64,000 nucleotides of DNA. Origin: Paramacrobiotus metropolitanus. Taxonomy: Eukaryota; Tardigrada; Eutardigrada; Parachela; Macrobiotidae. Of this stretch, positions 31,437 to 42,905 are shown one piece after another (within the stretch, counting starts at the first letter, position 1; each line of letters begins with the position of its first letter). Made by a program: the position numbers and the translations under genes. A model generated the notes under the pieces. The model was not told the origin of the DNA. It searched no databases and saw only the letters and a list, made by a program, of their open reading frames with translations. The DNA is taken from positions 2,294,001 through 2,358,000 of the forward strand of contig NW_026570221.1 of assembly GCF_019649055.1 (NCBI RefSeq), read 5' to 3'.

Positions 31437-32130
31437 ACTGTCCTTGTTTACAGATGACTGTTGGTTCTAAAATTAACACTGCATAATTTATGAGGATCAC
31501 TGCATTTACAGAAACTGAAAAAAGTTTTCAGTCACCTGGTAGGATGCCTCCATTGTCAAGCTAGCCGTGGCTGCGGGACAGCAGGTAATATCTTATACAA
31601 GGCATAAAGTGGAATCTGACTGGTCCTTATCAATTTTTTCTCAACGAATGTGAAAGTGAAACTTGGGCGCTATCCACTGGAAACCGAGAAACGGCCGAAA
31701 AGTGCACCGATGGGGGAATCGAACCCCGGCTACGTCGTTAGATCCGCGTAGGCAGTAACACTGCACCACGGCGTAAAGTGTTGAAATACTTTGAAAGACT
31801 TTATCGCCGTACGTGTGCCGCTTCTCTCCTTACAACCGCTTCTAAGTAAATGTTGTCACACTCTCCTGCTCCATGCCCTGGTGGTGTTATTTACTGTAAA
31901 TAAAAACCATAGCAGCTTATTTACTTGAATGATGTACGATAAGTTTGGTGAAAACAACTTCCCCACCGATCGCCGTGTTTGATTACACTGTACGCAGTAC
32001 GACTTTCTTGTGGACGCTTATGTTAACTCGTTAAAGAGTTTACTTTGTTTTTAGCTTTGTTGTTTTTGCTGGTGCTGAAAATATGCCATTTATTTGGCAA
32101 ACGTAGACGTTGGCGGTGAGGTTTCTTGTT
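31437..32130 (-). promoter_or_regulatory. Upstream region of receptor copy 2
   Basis: The region aligns with 62810-63425 upstream of copy 3 and partly with 3280-3700 upstream of copy 1. Common blocks are the stretch around TTTTTTCTCAACGAA, the motif GATGTACGATAAG (31929-31944), GATCGCCGTGTTTGATT and a TTTCTTGTGGACGC stretch. An insert of about 180 bp with a tRNA-like head interrupts it relative to copy 3. Confidence 0.5.
31702..31774 (-). other. tRNA-like sequence, probable head of a SINE
   Basis: A 73-nt stretch has a good internal B box (GGTTCGATTCC, 31714-31724) and an A-box-like TGGTGCAGTGT (31757-31767) with 32 nt between them. The 5' TACGCCG and 3' CGGTGCA arms pair imperfectly. The T arm has four G-C pairs, but D and anticodon stems do not fold canonically, so it is not a working tRNA. 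It sits in an insert absent from the equivalent flank of copy 3, as expected for a tRNA-derived SINE. Confidence 0.45.
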
Positions 32131-32220
32131 ACTTGTTTAAGTAGAATGCAACGAAATTTTCTCGATTAGGTGCCCGTTAGTTAAAATCCCGATGCGATCC
32201 ATGTCCAGCTAAATATTCTT

Positions 32221-32310
32221 ACAGATTTCTGAACAGCTACGCATTTATTTTATTTATTTCTGAACAGCTACGCATTTTTTCTTACAGATTTCAGAAGGCT
32301 ACGCATAAGT
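32221..32310. repeat. Short local direct repeats
   Basis: TTCTGAACAGCTACGCATT occurs twice within about 45 nt, and a third partial copy (TTCAGAAGGCTACGCAT) follows at about 32290. The stretch is otherwise AT-rich without a gene. Confidence 0.6.
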
Positions 32311-32559
32311 ACCGATACAATTATTTCAGCATGGACCCGCTATGGGCGCTATCCAATGGGCAATCGCTGATTTTCTGTTGATTGGCTGGTATTTGCCGAA
32401 AAATATACTTGCTTCGCTTAAGTTTAGTATCTGTATTTGTATGCCTTAGAGTAAATTATTAATAAGGGTTCATCCGCTGCTTTACTGGTTAAAGCTGGTT
32501 TGAGAGCAGCGTGTGCAGTTAAATAGAAATGCATGGAAAAGCTTCCCTTGGACATTACG

Positions 32560-34600
32560 TTGTGCTAAGATTCCTTTCTGCTACCGTCCCACGCGTGAAA
32601 CCGAAGCGGTTAAGTTTACAATTTTATAGCACATTTTACAATAAATGCTGTTTTTTTCGGGTCATTTTGTACCGCCTTATCGTGATTCGAGTATATATAT
32701 GTATTGCTTTACTTGCTGGTTTCCGTGCGCAACAAATATGGGGAAACAGGGCGAATTAAGCAAAATCCTCAGGCGAGGTGTATGCGCACTTCCTCTGCTT
32801 CGAAACCGACTTGGACTGATAAGACGATTACTATGAATACAAACCGCCAAGAAAGTCAATTTCTTTGCGAACGGTAAACGCATAAAAGTCATCCGCCCGT
32901 ATCGAGGCCAATCAGCGCACAACCAGAAGATTTCGGCCAGGAACTCCACCGTTCGCATTTCTCCCTTACCCCAACCGTAGACCTTGCAGACCAGCTAAGT
33001 GCTAGCTCGCCGGCTGGGGAATGCAAAAGCGCCAGCGCATCCGGTCCGTGTGCCGTTCTAGCGCGCCAGGCAGTCTAATTTCCCAAATAAATTAAACGCA
33101 ACACATCTGAACCTTGAATCGGCACTCGGTAGTGGTAATAATCTATTCGTAAAATTAAATTTAGAAACGCAAAACATTTCCGGCGCGCCAGCGATGTACA
33201 GGGCATGTGAAAACTCGACGAGGGACAGAACGTTGCCGGCATTTATCAGTGGAACTGATCGTTTCGTCCATGCGGAAGACATGCCTGTACTAAGCTTTTG
33301 GCCTTTGCTTTTTGCCAAGCAGTGTAAAATCATATTCTAGTACATGTTTACGCGGTTAACAAGAAAGTCAACTTCCGGTGCGCCAAATTCTCTAAAATCA
33401 GAGCGAATAACTTTATCACATGCTACAATTTCTTAATTGTAGTATGCGATTATTTATATACGGTGTACGATAAGGGTCTAAAAAATATTTTTGAACCGAT
33501 TGCTTCATCTGACTATCGCGCTTAAAAGTCCTGTAAATAAACAATTTATGTCTGTTAGTGCACGGGCAGCTACAGTTCTGATTCTGAGGAAATACAGCGA
33601 TCTACAATAATTATAGACCCTGGACACTTACAGCCGATTGGCTCAATACAAAGGTCAGCGGAGCACGGCTCGGGACCTGTGATACAATATCTGCACACTC
33701 GCAATATAATTTGCAGATCTGAATAATTCGTTCAGTGATTTTAGTATTTATTGTCGAGTGTCTGCAAGATTTTGCGCCAAACTGCGTTTTCTGTGATCTG
33801 ATAGTCCGCTGTTAACGGAATATCGCAATGTCCCCTTCTATATTATCATGTCTTGCTCGTAATATCATATTTGCTCGTTGCATTTTGCCTATTGCGTTGC
33901 TTATATAAGCGAGGAAATCCTATTATTCATAGTCATTTAATTGTTTGCCTCTTCAGGATGTGTAATTCAACCATCATGATTGTTTCTAATGCCCGAAAAA
34001 GAAGTACTTCATTGTGAATATGGATACTCATGTTTTCTTGGTCGAACCGACCACGCGTCTTGGGACTGTCACTGTCTGCGCCATTGTTAACGACAACGTA
34101 CTATCGAAAATATTACGATCACGTTGCCATTAACAATCGCGCAGCAAGCGAGACATCGATTTCTTCGCACAATACACAGGCGGTTTTAGTGCCCCCCTCC
34201 GGAAATGCTTACGTATCTCCAGCAGCAGTACAAATTTTAATTTCGTGCCTCTATAGCTTTATAGTAAATCCAACTGTACCTGCAATAATGTTTTCTAACT
34301 GTGAGGTATAAGCTATATAACTACGCGGGAACAACTATCAGATCAGGCAACTGCAGCTACAGAATGTAGCAAATTGTACTAAGGCACTTGATTAATTAAA
34401 TCTGGCCAGTACTATTCAATCCAAATCGGAGAATTTCTTCGCGTGTACAGAGTACGGATAGATCGCAATATGAGCCGTAAAAAATTGATAAAAAATGTGT
34501 CTCACTGTGTGCCTATATGCTGTACTTCTCATCTCTAGTAAAAAATTCGGCACAATGCAACTAGCCAGAGCAGAATAGAACAAAGCAGCTGGCCAATGAC
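32560..34600 (+). repeat. Divergent repeat unit U2
   Basis: Landmarks are the GTTTCCGTGCGCAACAAA block, the TCATCCGCCCGTATCGAGGC block before the stem-loop, the stem-loop (32969-33019), AGCGCGCCAGGCAGT after it, the motif CGGTGTACGATAAGG (33460-33475), the block TACAAAGGTCAGCGGAGCAC (33648), and CGCGCAGCAAGCGAGACATC near 34137. The same order is found in units U5 and U7. The frame at 34030-34311 lies over a conserved block but its reading frame is not kept in other units, so I do not call a gene. Confidence 0.5.
32969..33019 (+). repeat. Stem-loop, beta type
   Basis: CCCCAACCG pairs with CGGCTGGGG with one A-C mismatch. The 5' side is preceded by GCATTTCTC and the 3' side followed by AATGC, as in the other beta copies. 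Confidence 0.65.
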
Positions 34601-35459
34601 AGATAAATTAATTTTTTTTAAATGTCACTACGGCTGATAGACAGCATTTTGTAAGTCTTGAAGGGAGTATATTTTTTTGTAAACGAAGCTTGTGGTGCAA
34701 TGTTTTCCCTCGCACTGAGACTTTGTGCATTTGGTTGTACGATTTAAAATATTATGATTCAATCAAGAGGATAAAAATTATAATTCCAATCAATTGTTCA
34801 CAATTCCACATACAGGTAATATAACAACGTATTCACTGGTAATATTTTTGGTAGTTTTCGTTCTTGTTTTCTCAGACAAACTCATTGGAAGATGTACGAT
34901 AACCGCGTGCTTGACAAATTGCACATTACTCGTTAAATAAATCAACCTGATGCAAAGCTGCATTAAAGATGATAAATTTCCCGGTGCCATATCAGCACAT
35001 CTCGTGATTTGGACAATCAGTCAGTCCCCCTGCGATAAATAAGTACTGATTACCGGATTAGCCGAATTTCCGGACCGTATCACAAAATTAAGCATGGTTG
35101 CTTGACAGTTATGATGTTGAAGTCTTTAACGGTTCCCTAACGGCGACTGCTTTTACCACGGGCTAACTTGCATGGTTGAATCTCACTGAATTTCTTTTTC
35201 TTTGAATAATCACAATAGCTGTTCTTCATTCGTTAATACTTTTTTTTATTATAACGACGAAACGATGTTATCCATGTAAGTTATATAATCAGTGTTTCGA
35301 AGACCGTACCGTGCGCATTGCGCAATACCCATTTAGAACGTTGAAAGAAAGTCTTAAGTGGGACCTGTCCTACGGTAATTGTTGTCTGCGAATGCCCACT
35401 CTTTGTGCCTTGGAATATGAAGAAGCCAGCACAACCACTCCCCACAAATATCTGACTTA
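34601..35459. other. Intergenic, nothing recognised
   Basis: A variant of the shared motif (GAAGATGTACGATAAC) lies at 34889-34904. No coding region is seen. Confidence 0.4.
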
Positions 35460-35660
35460 GATAATTCGTGGGGAATAGTTGAGTTGGCTGGACGCCGGCG
35501 GAAGTTGCACTGTGGCGGTACCTGATCTTCCGAAATACTTGCACGATATGCGATAAGAGTGGAGAAAAGAATTATCGCTCCGGATCGTTGTATCTGACTG
35601 ACAAACTCCACAGTGCCGATCGAGACAGACTTTCTTGTAGATATTTATACAGCGAGGAAA
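35460..35660 (-). repeat. Fragment of the family 1 receptor upstream region
   Basis: GACGCCGGCGGAAGTTGCAC, the motif variant ACGATATGCGATAAGA (35543-35558), a TGGAGAAAAGAATT element and TTTCTTGTAGA follow in the same order as at 63.1-63.3 kb upstream of receptor copy 3. No receptor exon is attached. Confidence 0.6.
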
Positions 35661-35665
35661 CGCGG

Positions 35666-35737
35666 TATCAGTATCAGTATCAGTATCAGTATCAGTATCA
35701 GTATCAGTATCAGTATCAGTATCAGTATCAGTATCAG
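35666..35737 (+). repeat. (TATCAG)12 microsatellite
   Basis: Twelve perfect units of TATCAG (72 bp). The same motif reappears just after the 3' end of the LINE that follows (ATATCAGTATCAAACG, about 36738-36753), so the LINE appears to sit inside the microsatellite. Confidence 0.95.
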
Positions 35738-36741
35738 TTACGAAAATTGCGATTACGAAATGTCCAGTTAGAAAGTTTTGCTGACGACACCATCTGCTAT
35801 GCAGTTGCTAACTCGAAAGCAGAAGCAGCAAAGATACTAACGGATGCACTACCGGACATCTGTGACTGGCTAAAAGCAAACCGCTTATATGTCAATGAAA
35901 AAAAATCGAAATTATTGATGATAAGTTCCGCTCGCAACTGCGAAAGTAACGTTAACGTATCGCTGAATGGTCATCAGTTGCAACCCGAAAAGTCAGTGAA
36001 ACACCTTGCAGTGATGCTGGATGAACATCTCAGTTGGACTAACCATGTTAAAAAGGTCCAAAAGAGTGTTCGGTACGGTATATCACTGTTAAATCGTGTG
36101 AAAGTCGGCCTGCCAACATCCCAACGCATTGCGCTTTTCTATGCCTTTGTCCAGTCTCATCTGGACTACTGTTCTACAGTGTGGAACGGGGCATCTGTGC
36201 GCTTGCGGGAAAAATTGGCCGCCATGCATCGTAGCGGCCTGAGAGCGGCTGCAAACTACTCTGGAATATCCACGGAATCATTCATGACCAAGCACGGAAT
36301 CCTTCCTCTATTCACAAGATGGAGGCAAAACGAAGCGATGTGGTTGTACAAAATCAAGCATCCGGAAAAATTCCATGTGCCGCAGTACATCAGCGAGATG
36401 GTGGAATTTAAGGAGGAAGTGAAACCGTACAATCTTCGTGAAGCGAACCGGACCATAATCAAGGCGAAAGCAAAGAAAAAAGTCGGCGAAACAACCTTAG
36501 CTTGGAGCTTAATAAAATGTGGAAATTTTTCGTGGATTCTAATTCTTCTGATATTTTTAGTGTTCGATCTGTTGGTGCGTTTAAACATGCGTTGTGCACC
36601 GTAAATTTTGTTTAAGTGTGCTGGTAATTTTCTCTGTGCAGTTACTGTTTGGCCAGGTTTAAAATCCCATGCTAGTATGTCACCCTAGCCGGAAATGGGC
36701 TACCTGCTCCACGAAGAAATAATAATAATAATAATAATATC
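35738..36741 (+). pseudogene. 5'-truncated LINE, RT from the FADD motif onward
   Basis: The open frame begins inside the microsatellite and is meaningful from about 35745. It has the catalytic FADDT motif, then LYVNEKKSKLLMI, VKHLAVMLDEHLSWTNHV, LPTSQRIALFYAFVQSHLDYC and a C-terminal end at 36604 (LIFLVFDLL). This is the RT palm C motif, thumb and C-terminus of a Jockey/CR1-type non-LTR retrotransposon. It is followed by about 110 nt of 3' UTR and a (TAA)n tail at 36718-36737. The N-terminal endonuclease, most of the RT and ORF1 are missing, which is the usual result of incomplete target-primed reverse transcription. The remaining frame is uninterrupted. Confidence 0.85.
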
Positions 36742-38180
36742 AGTATCAAACGAGAAAAACAGATGGAGCAGAAGTTTAATTAGGTTTAATGAAGTTTTGT
36801 ACAAACTGTGATATTTTCAAATAATATTTCCTACTACGTTATACTTTGTACTTCAAGTGAATAAAGTGGTGAATTTGTAAAAATAGTTTGTGAATTAACG
36901 GCAGTTGTTTTAGTTTATGCTTTGCCTGTGTCATCTACCGTAATTGAATATGACTGAGATTCTCTAAAAACGCGTGGTAGAGATGTTGGTTTGAACCAGA
37001 GGGCGGGCGGGCATGCGTCATCTTTATGTTTATATATACATACATATATATGCAAGGGTATTTTAGCAATGATATCCCGGGTGGTCGAATTTCGAGTATT
37101 TTAAACCAGATTCTTCCACTTTGATATCCTGGAAAGCAGTTATTATGTTGCTTTCGGGATATCTACTCGAAAAACAGTGTGTTCGTTGCAGGAAATGACT
37201 TCAGTCATGATGGATATTTCGAAATTTGTAGCATAAATCGATGCTTTTGCATTAGTTTACCAGTGTCGGTTTGAACTAGGTTTCTCGAATACGAAGATCA
37301 CACCCTGGAGCCCACCTCAATTATTTCAGTTTTTGCAGTGTAATCCGCTTCGTGCAGGCTTGCATGTGGTACAACTTCACTGGTTTTCGGGATGATTATG
37401 TTCTTGACTTCTTGTAATTATCAAGTAAATCAGACGTGAAACAGCTTCTACAGCAATCATCAGCACGGTTTTAAAGAATAACAGCAATTACAAAATCCGT
37501 GAGAACATCGATGAGATAAAAATGAAACTTCTAATAAGGGTCTACAAGATGTTTGTTATTTGTGATCAGTCAACTGGAAAGTTACCGCAAAAATGAGAGT
37601 TTTGAAAGCGAGTGGTCGGTTTTCAGATCAGGAGGTTGCAGCAACATAGACACTTTTCCCACGGTTGCAAGGGTGTTGCGCCAAGAACTTGGTGTACGCT
37701 GAGTACATTCGGTCGCGTGAGAGCCCACTCCTGCCAAGGTTAACATTCGTCCTAGGTTGGTTATTGCTGTCACACCAGTACCCGCTTGACTCACAACAGC
37801 AAGCCGGCTTGTCGTCTTCGCAGGCCGCGTCAGCTAGTATTAACCTCTAAGAGAAACAAAACACATCAGTTGACAGCGCGTCACAAAAATACGAATATTA
37901 ATGTATCTGTAGTTTACCATGCAGGTAACCATAAGACCAAAGGTCAGGAAAATCATGCTTTTCGAATTCATGACGAAACAAAGACAGGCAGAAACGCTGT
38001 TCCGATTTATAACAAATGCATGGGATTTGTCGAAAATAATGAAACAAATACGGAGTGATCGGTTTATATATATACACTACTTTTGAAAAATTTACAGGGT
38101 ATGACCATTCAGTATACAAACGCGCACACATTTTCCAGGTGGGACAGTTTTTTCGGGCTATCGTCTCCGAATGGGAGAAG
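36742..38180. repeat. Non-coding stretch with first copy of a 'TTTTCGGG' repeat
   Basis: A block at about 37060-37440 (TTTCGGGATATCTACTCGAA, then a stretch near CATAAATCGATGCTTTTGC) recurs at 38180-38560 and 40230-40650. No gene is evident; the frames at 37582-37850 have no recognised domain. Confidence 0.45.
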
Positions 38181-38640
38181 CAATTTTTCCAGCATGCTGA
38201 ATCAAATTCTTGTATTCGAAGTTTTTATTAGCTGTTATAATGCTGTTTTCGGGATAGGTACTCGAAAACAGAGTGTTCATTACCAGAAAAAATCTCAGCT
38301 TTTATGGATAGTTCGGGGTTTTTAGCTTACGTCGACGCTTTTTCTGCAGTCTGCGGATGGCGGCTTAAACAGTGTTTTTCGGAAATACGAAGAACGATCT
38401 CTCGAGGCCACTTGAGTTACTATCTCGAAATTTTGCAGTGTCGTCAGATTTTGTGTGGCACCACTTCATTGCATTTCGGGATATGTTCTCGTGGCCGATT
38501 TCTCGGTTAGGATATGCTGGTTGTTATTTCCACGCAGTAAAAACAGCTATTGATTGGAGGAATTAACTATGAATAGATTGCAGGCTTGTGGAAAATCACT
38601 ACCGAGCGCAAAGATTTCGTAAAATAAATGTGCAGCGCTG
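38180..38640 (+). repeat. Second copy of the 'TTTTCGGG' repeat
   Basis: It contains TTTTCGGGATAGGTACTCGA, ACCAGAAAAAATCTCAGC and CTGCAGTCTGCGGATGGCGG, aligned with 40325-40460 (TTTTCGGGACGGGCACTCGA, AATGCAGTCTTCGGGTGGCGG). The frames do not agree between copies, which argues against coding. Confidence 0.5.
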
Positions 38641-39500
38641 AAAACAGGGAATTTTGGTAATTCTGCATAGAAAATTTTTAATTAAAATCCGGTGCTGTTA
38701 TGGCATAATTATGGCTTCCGTCGCAGAGTGCGATTCAGAAGCGACCAGACCTCCTTTTCAAGATTATACTTCATTTTACGCTTGTTACTATTTTTTTGGC
38801 CTCGTAACACAACTTACGTTATTTGCAGGTGTCCGTGCGCACGAAACAACGCGAAAAAACAGGTTGAACTTAACGGAATTAATGGTGAGAAACAAACGCA
38901 GTTGTTGAGGTTTGAAGCTAGCTTGTACCAAAAATTATAGATTTATTTTTTGAAAATTTAAACCTACTCTAATAACTTTATAAGCCACTGACTTGCGGTG
39001 CAAATTCCAACAAAATCCAAGCCATAGTAAATCATGGTAAACCCGAATTATCCTCAGACGACTTCCGTGCAAAAAGCCATCCGCCCGTAGCGAAGCGCTA
39101 CCAACCTGATGATTTCCGTCAGGAGCTCCATCTGCCACATTTTTTCCATACCCTAACAGAGCGGATCGGTAACTGCGCAATCACCGGATGGGGTATGTCA
39201 AAACGCCGGGCATCCGGTCCGGATGCCGTTATAGCGCATCAAGCTAAGCAGTTTTCCAGTTCAGTTCGTAGTGCATGGAAGAAGAAAACTTTTTGACATC
39301 AACATCGGTGCCCAATTCAAAATCGAGTTTCGGAAAAAGATAGCGAAGTTTTTTCGGGTTAGCTGGATTTGCCTGGCTGGAGTGTTATTCAAGCCTCTAG
39401 ACCGCTGTCTACATTATCGGCAGTACAGGTAACAGTTTTCTATTCTACACTGGATCATGATTTTGACAACAAATCCTGTTCCAGCCGAATAACTCTTTCA
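38640..39500 (+). repeat. Divergent repeat unit U3 with a broken stem-loop
   Basis: The landmarks GGTGTCCGTGCGCACGAAAC, GCCATCCGCCCGTAGCGAAG and ACTTCCGTCAGGAGCTCCAT-like sequence match U2, U5 and U7. The stem-loop (39149-39192) has lost its 5' arm (CATACCCTAAC) while keeping CCGGATGGGG on the 3' side. Confidence 0.5.
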
Positions 39501-40229
39501 TCGATACATATGGACTATGGTTAGTGGGAAATGGGAACTAGTGGTAATTTTTTTAAGGAACGCTTATCGTTACGATTCAAAATGGTTGTTGCATTCTTGT
39601 GCGGCACCGGTGCAGGTTCGCATCAGCATTTTTACGTATTACCTAGAAGTACCAATAACAACTAGATGGATGGAGGCATGCATGGAGGGAGCCACGAGCG
39701 GGAAATGATGCCGCGGACAGCCGTTAGTATGGAACGGGACATGTTGAGACACGATGGCGGATTCGTATATCGACGCGACTTCCAAGTGTGCTGGCGACTT
39801 CCAAGTGTGCTGCGAACGGGCCTTTGCGGACAAGATGGGAAAGTTCAAGTAGCTTACTGATCGCCGTTGTTTTGTCACTATTGCAGGCGAGACATTTGGC
39901 ACTTGTTGTGATATTGCAGTAGTTTTATTTAAGGTGGTTTCATTAAAGGTGGTTGTATTAACGGTAAGAAACAGTTTATTAGAATGGCTGAAAGTCGTTC
40001 CACTTGTTTTTTATCAAATTTTATTATCTTTATTATTTTTTTATCAAAATTGCAAAGACATTCAGAATTAATCCACCTACTAAGAGGCACGATTAGTTAC
40101 AGTATTTGTATTTCGCCGGAAGTATTTTTACATTAAATGGTATCAGCTGGTAAACCAAGACGCGAAGCGCCAAGCAGCTTCAAATACCAGTTTGCTAAAG
40201 AACACGCAAATTTTGCGGATCAACAGTCA

Positions 40230-40650
40230 ATTCGGGCTACCGCTTCCGGAGTCGGTGAAGCAATTTCTCCAACATGCTGAATCATATTCGCGTACTTTGA
40301 AGCCCTGAATTGTGAATGTGTTGCTGTTTTCGGGACGGGCACTCGAAAACGGTGAGCTTATTACCAGAAAAAATATCAGCCGATATAGGTATTTCATGTT
40401 TCTGGGTTATAAGCTTACATCAACGTTTCTAATGCAGTCTTCGGGTGGCGGCTCTGGACATGGTTTTCGAAAATACGAAGAGCGATCCCTTGAGACCACT
40501 GCAGTTACTTGATTTTTCGCGGTGCCATTAGCTTACTGAGTGGCGCCACTTCACGGGTTTTGGGGGAATGTCCTTATTACCAAATTCTCAGTTTGCAAAT
40601 ATTTCGTAGTATTTTCACGCAGTGAAAAAGCTTTACTCTTGTTACATGGA
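40230..40650 (+). repeat. Third copy of the 'TTTTCGGG' repeat
   Basis: It matches 38180-38560 over most of its length with many substitutions. No gene is recognised from 39500 to 41760 otherwise; 41340-41680 is AT-rich. Confidence 0.5.
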
Positions 40651-41779
40651 CTGCGAGTTGTGAGCAGGCTGTTGGTTTGCGCAATACTGCTGGACAGCTA
40701 CAAAGATGCAATCAAAAGAATATCTGTAATTCTGTATCATGCATGTAAGACTGAAAAGTTTTAACTTAACATTCAGAAAGAGGTTTAGTTGAAGGTTGAG
40801 TGCCGGAAAATGAAGCCCTGGTTCTTATGGTTTAGCTAGCTAGTCCAGGATGGTATATTCCTCGATTAACTTTATCGAGATTAGCAAAACCAAATACATC
40901 AACCATCTGACCTATTAATGCATGTTGGAAAATTTATGTTCACTGATGTACTGAAAGCGATACTTCCGGTGCGCCAAATAAACTGATCTTGGCAGCCACT
41001 TCATTAGCGCAGTTCTGCGTTAATTCACTGTGAGAAAAAGGAATGCGCCATGCGGTGAGCGGGACGTGAACAGTGCGCTTAATGCCACTTCCATACAATA
41101 TTACAACTTTCGGAGAGAAGGTAATACAAATTACCATCTTTCCATACAATTGTTACGAATTCTTAATAATATCTTAAAAACTTCTCGTCGAAAGGCAAAA
41201 TGTAAAGTAACAAAATTTTTCTTGCAAAAGTAAAAAAATCCACCAATCAATTTAATGTCTCTTTCGCAAGTTGTAATTGCAGTTTACTGGAACATATTTT
41301 GTAAGAAAATACGATCAACAACTTATATAATATTTATCTTTATAGTACTTCTGCATTATGTGCGCATGTAAGCGTATTTTTACTGTTCTGTACATATGAT
41401 ATAATAAGTTAACAAAAAGCTTATATTACTGCACAAACTGATACTTTATACATATTGCATAAACTGACGTACATATTCATCATAAATGTTTTTTTTAATT
41501 CGGAAATAACCAAGCATTTGCTTTTTGAATTTATGCCCAAAATCCTGGAATTTCAGTAAATTTGCAGTTTCTGGGAACATTTTAAGTACAAAACTCAAAA
41601 TACAATTGTGCAGACTAGATACAAATTAAATATCGACAAATTAAATTTCGATAAATGCAATATTATAATGCACTTTATCTTTATAATACGGAAGCGTATA
41701 CAGTTTAGCGCGCCAACGTGCATTTTCCTTGTAGGAAACAATTAACATCACAACGCAGTACACTTAATCGGCAGAAAGC

Positions 41780-42905
41780 TCAAAGCATCCTCGGGAGGTC
41801 TAAGAACAGAGAACGACTGATCTAAATGTGCTCCCAGTGGAGATGTTCCCTGAACGGAGGCCTTTCTATGCTGATACACAGGCGTAGATATTCCTGTGCT
41901 CGTGCCTCGCCGGTTTCTTGCCGTACCTTTCTACCCACTTCAATCTGCAGGCGGGAAGCTTCCGGTCCGTTTGGTCCTAGCGTCGCAAAGCCCAAAGCGC
42001 TGAACAGGCAGTCTGGGGTGGTGTTCTGGTACTTGGTTACCTTTTGATGTTCGGCCTTTGCGCCGCTGCACCTCGCACGGATGTTGCCACGATATATGCG
42101 GTAATGCCACCGTACAAACGCAGGTGACGTCCCAGGTCAGCATTCTTCTTCTTTCCCACGGTGCTAACGTACCGCCCTCCGGGCGTCTGCCACTCGTTCG
42201 ACATAAACCCGTTGGTTCAAGTTCTGTTTAATTTCCGGTGGAAGCGAGCGCTCGTTTACAGACAGCATTCAGGCTGCTGTGTCCGGGCTTCCTGCCTCGA
42301 CTTTTCTTGCAGCTGAGACCATGGTAGCCTTGAGCTTCCACCCTGTCCCCGCAGATGGAACGGCGCGGAGTGGCGATAGCTGCTCCAAGGCGCGTAATCC
42401 GACAGCGATTCTCAGGGCAGAGTCCGTCAGTAGATGTTTCCCAGTTATGCTACCGGTGACGCCTCTAGGCCAGCCCCTTTCTCTTGTGTGCTCACGCCGC
42501 GTAGCCGAGCCTGACTGGATAGATCATCCTTAACTTCAATCCGCAGCATTTCCACAGCCTTCGCAATTAGAGGTTCATCCCACACTGTCTGTAGGTTGCG
42601 AAGATTGACATCCGGCGCTTATTTTTTTGTAATTGGCTGCCATTGCTCTACAGCCGCGCTGTAGTACACCTCAGGGTGAAGTCCGCAGTCTCGTATGCCA
42701 GCGTCGCAATTGAGTAAGCCGATGCCGCAAGGGCTGGCTTCTCAATGCTGCGAATTTCAAGACCGCCTTCGGATATCGACAGCGATGCCTGCGTCCACAT
42801 TTGGTCCGTGATGGCAACGCTTGTCATCGTGCACGGGCTTTCCCGGTTTACCACGTCGAATGCTTGCATAACAGGTCGCTGTGCATGTAGCATCGACCAG
42901 TACGT
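41780..42905 (-). pseudogene. Degenerate reverse transcriptase-type C-terminal region
   Basis: Minus-strand fragments in alternating frames fit the region after the RT domain of a widespread retroelement-like protein family. LSISEGGLEIRSIEKPALAA lies at about 42760-42800, SALRIAVGLRALEQL at about 42400-42440, VEAQGYHGLSCKKSRGRK at about 42300-42350, then EPTGLCRTSGRRPEGGTLAP with TWDVTC at about 42120-42230, and a tail SALGFATLGPNGPEASRLQIE. I recall this order of motifs (HGLSC, RPDG-like, WDVTC) from RT-containing proteins of molluscs and arthropods. Several stops and at least four frame changes show it is dead. The region is more GC-rich than its neighbours. Confidence 0.65.

Noticed and set aside
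31702-31774. Functional tRNA gene
   Set aside because: The A and B boxes are good but the D and anticodon stems do not form and the acceptor stem has mismatches.
35588-35740. N-terminal part of the 338-aa ORF, including the Tyr-Gln repeat
   Set aside because: It is microsatellite and receptor-upstream sequence read through; the LINE begins only after it.
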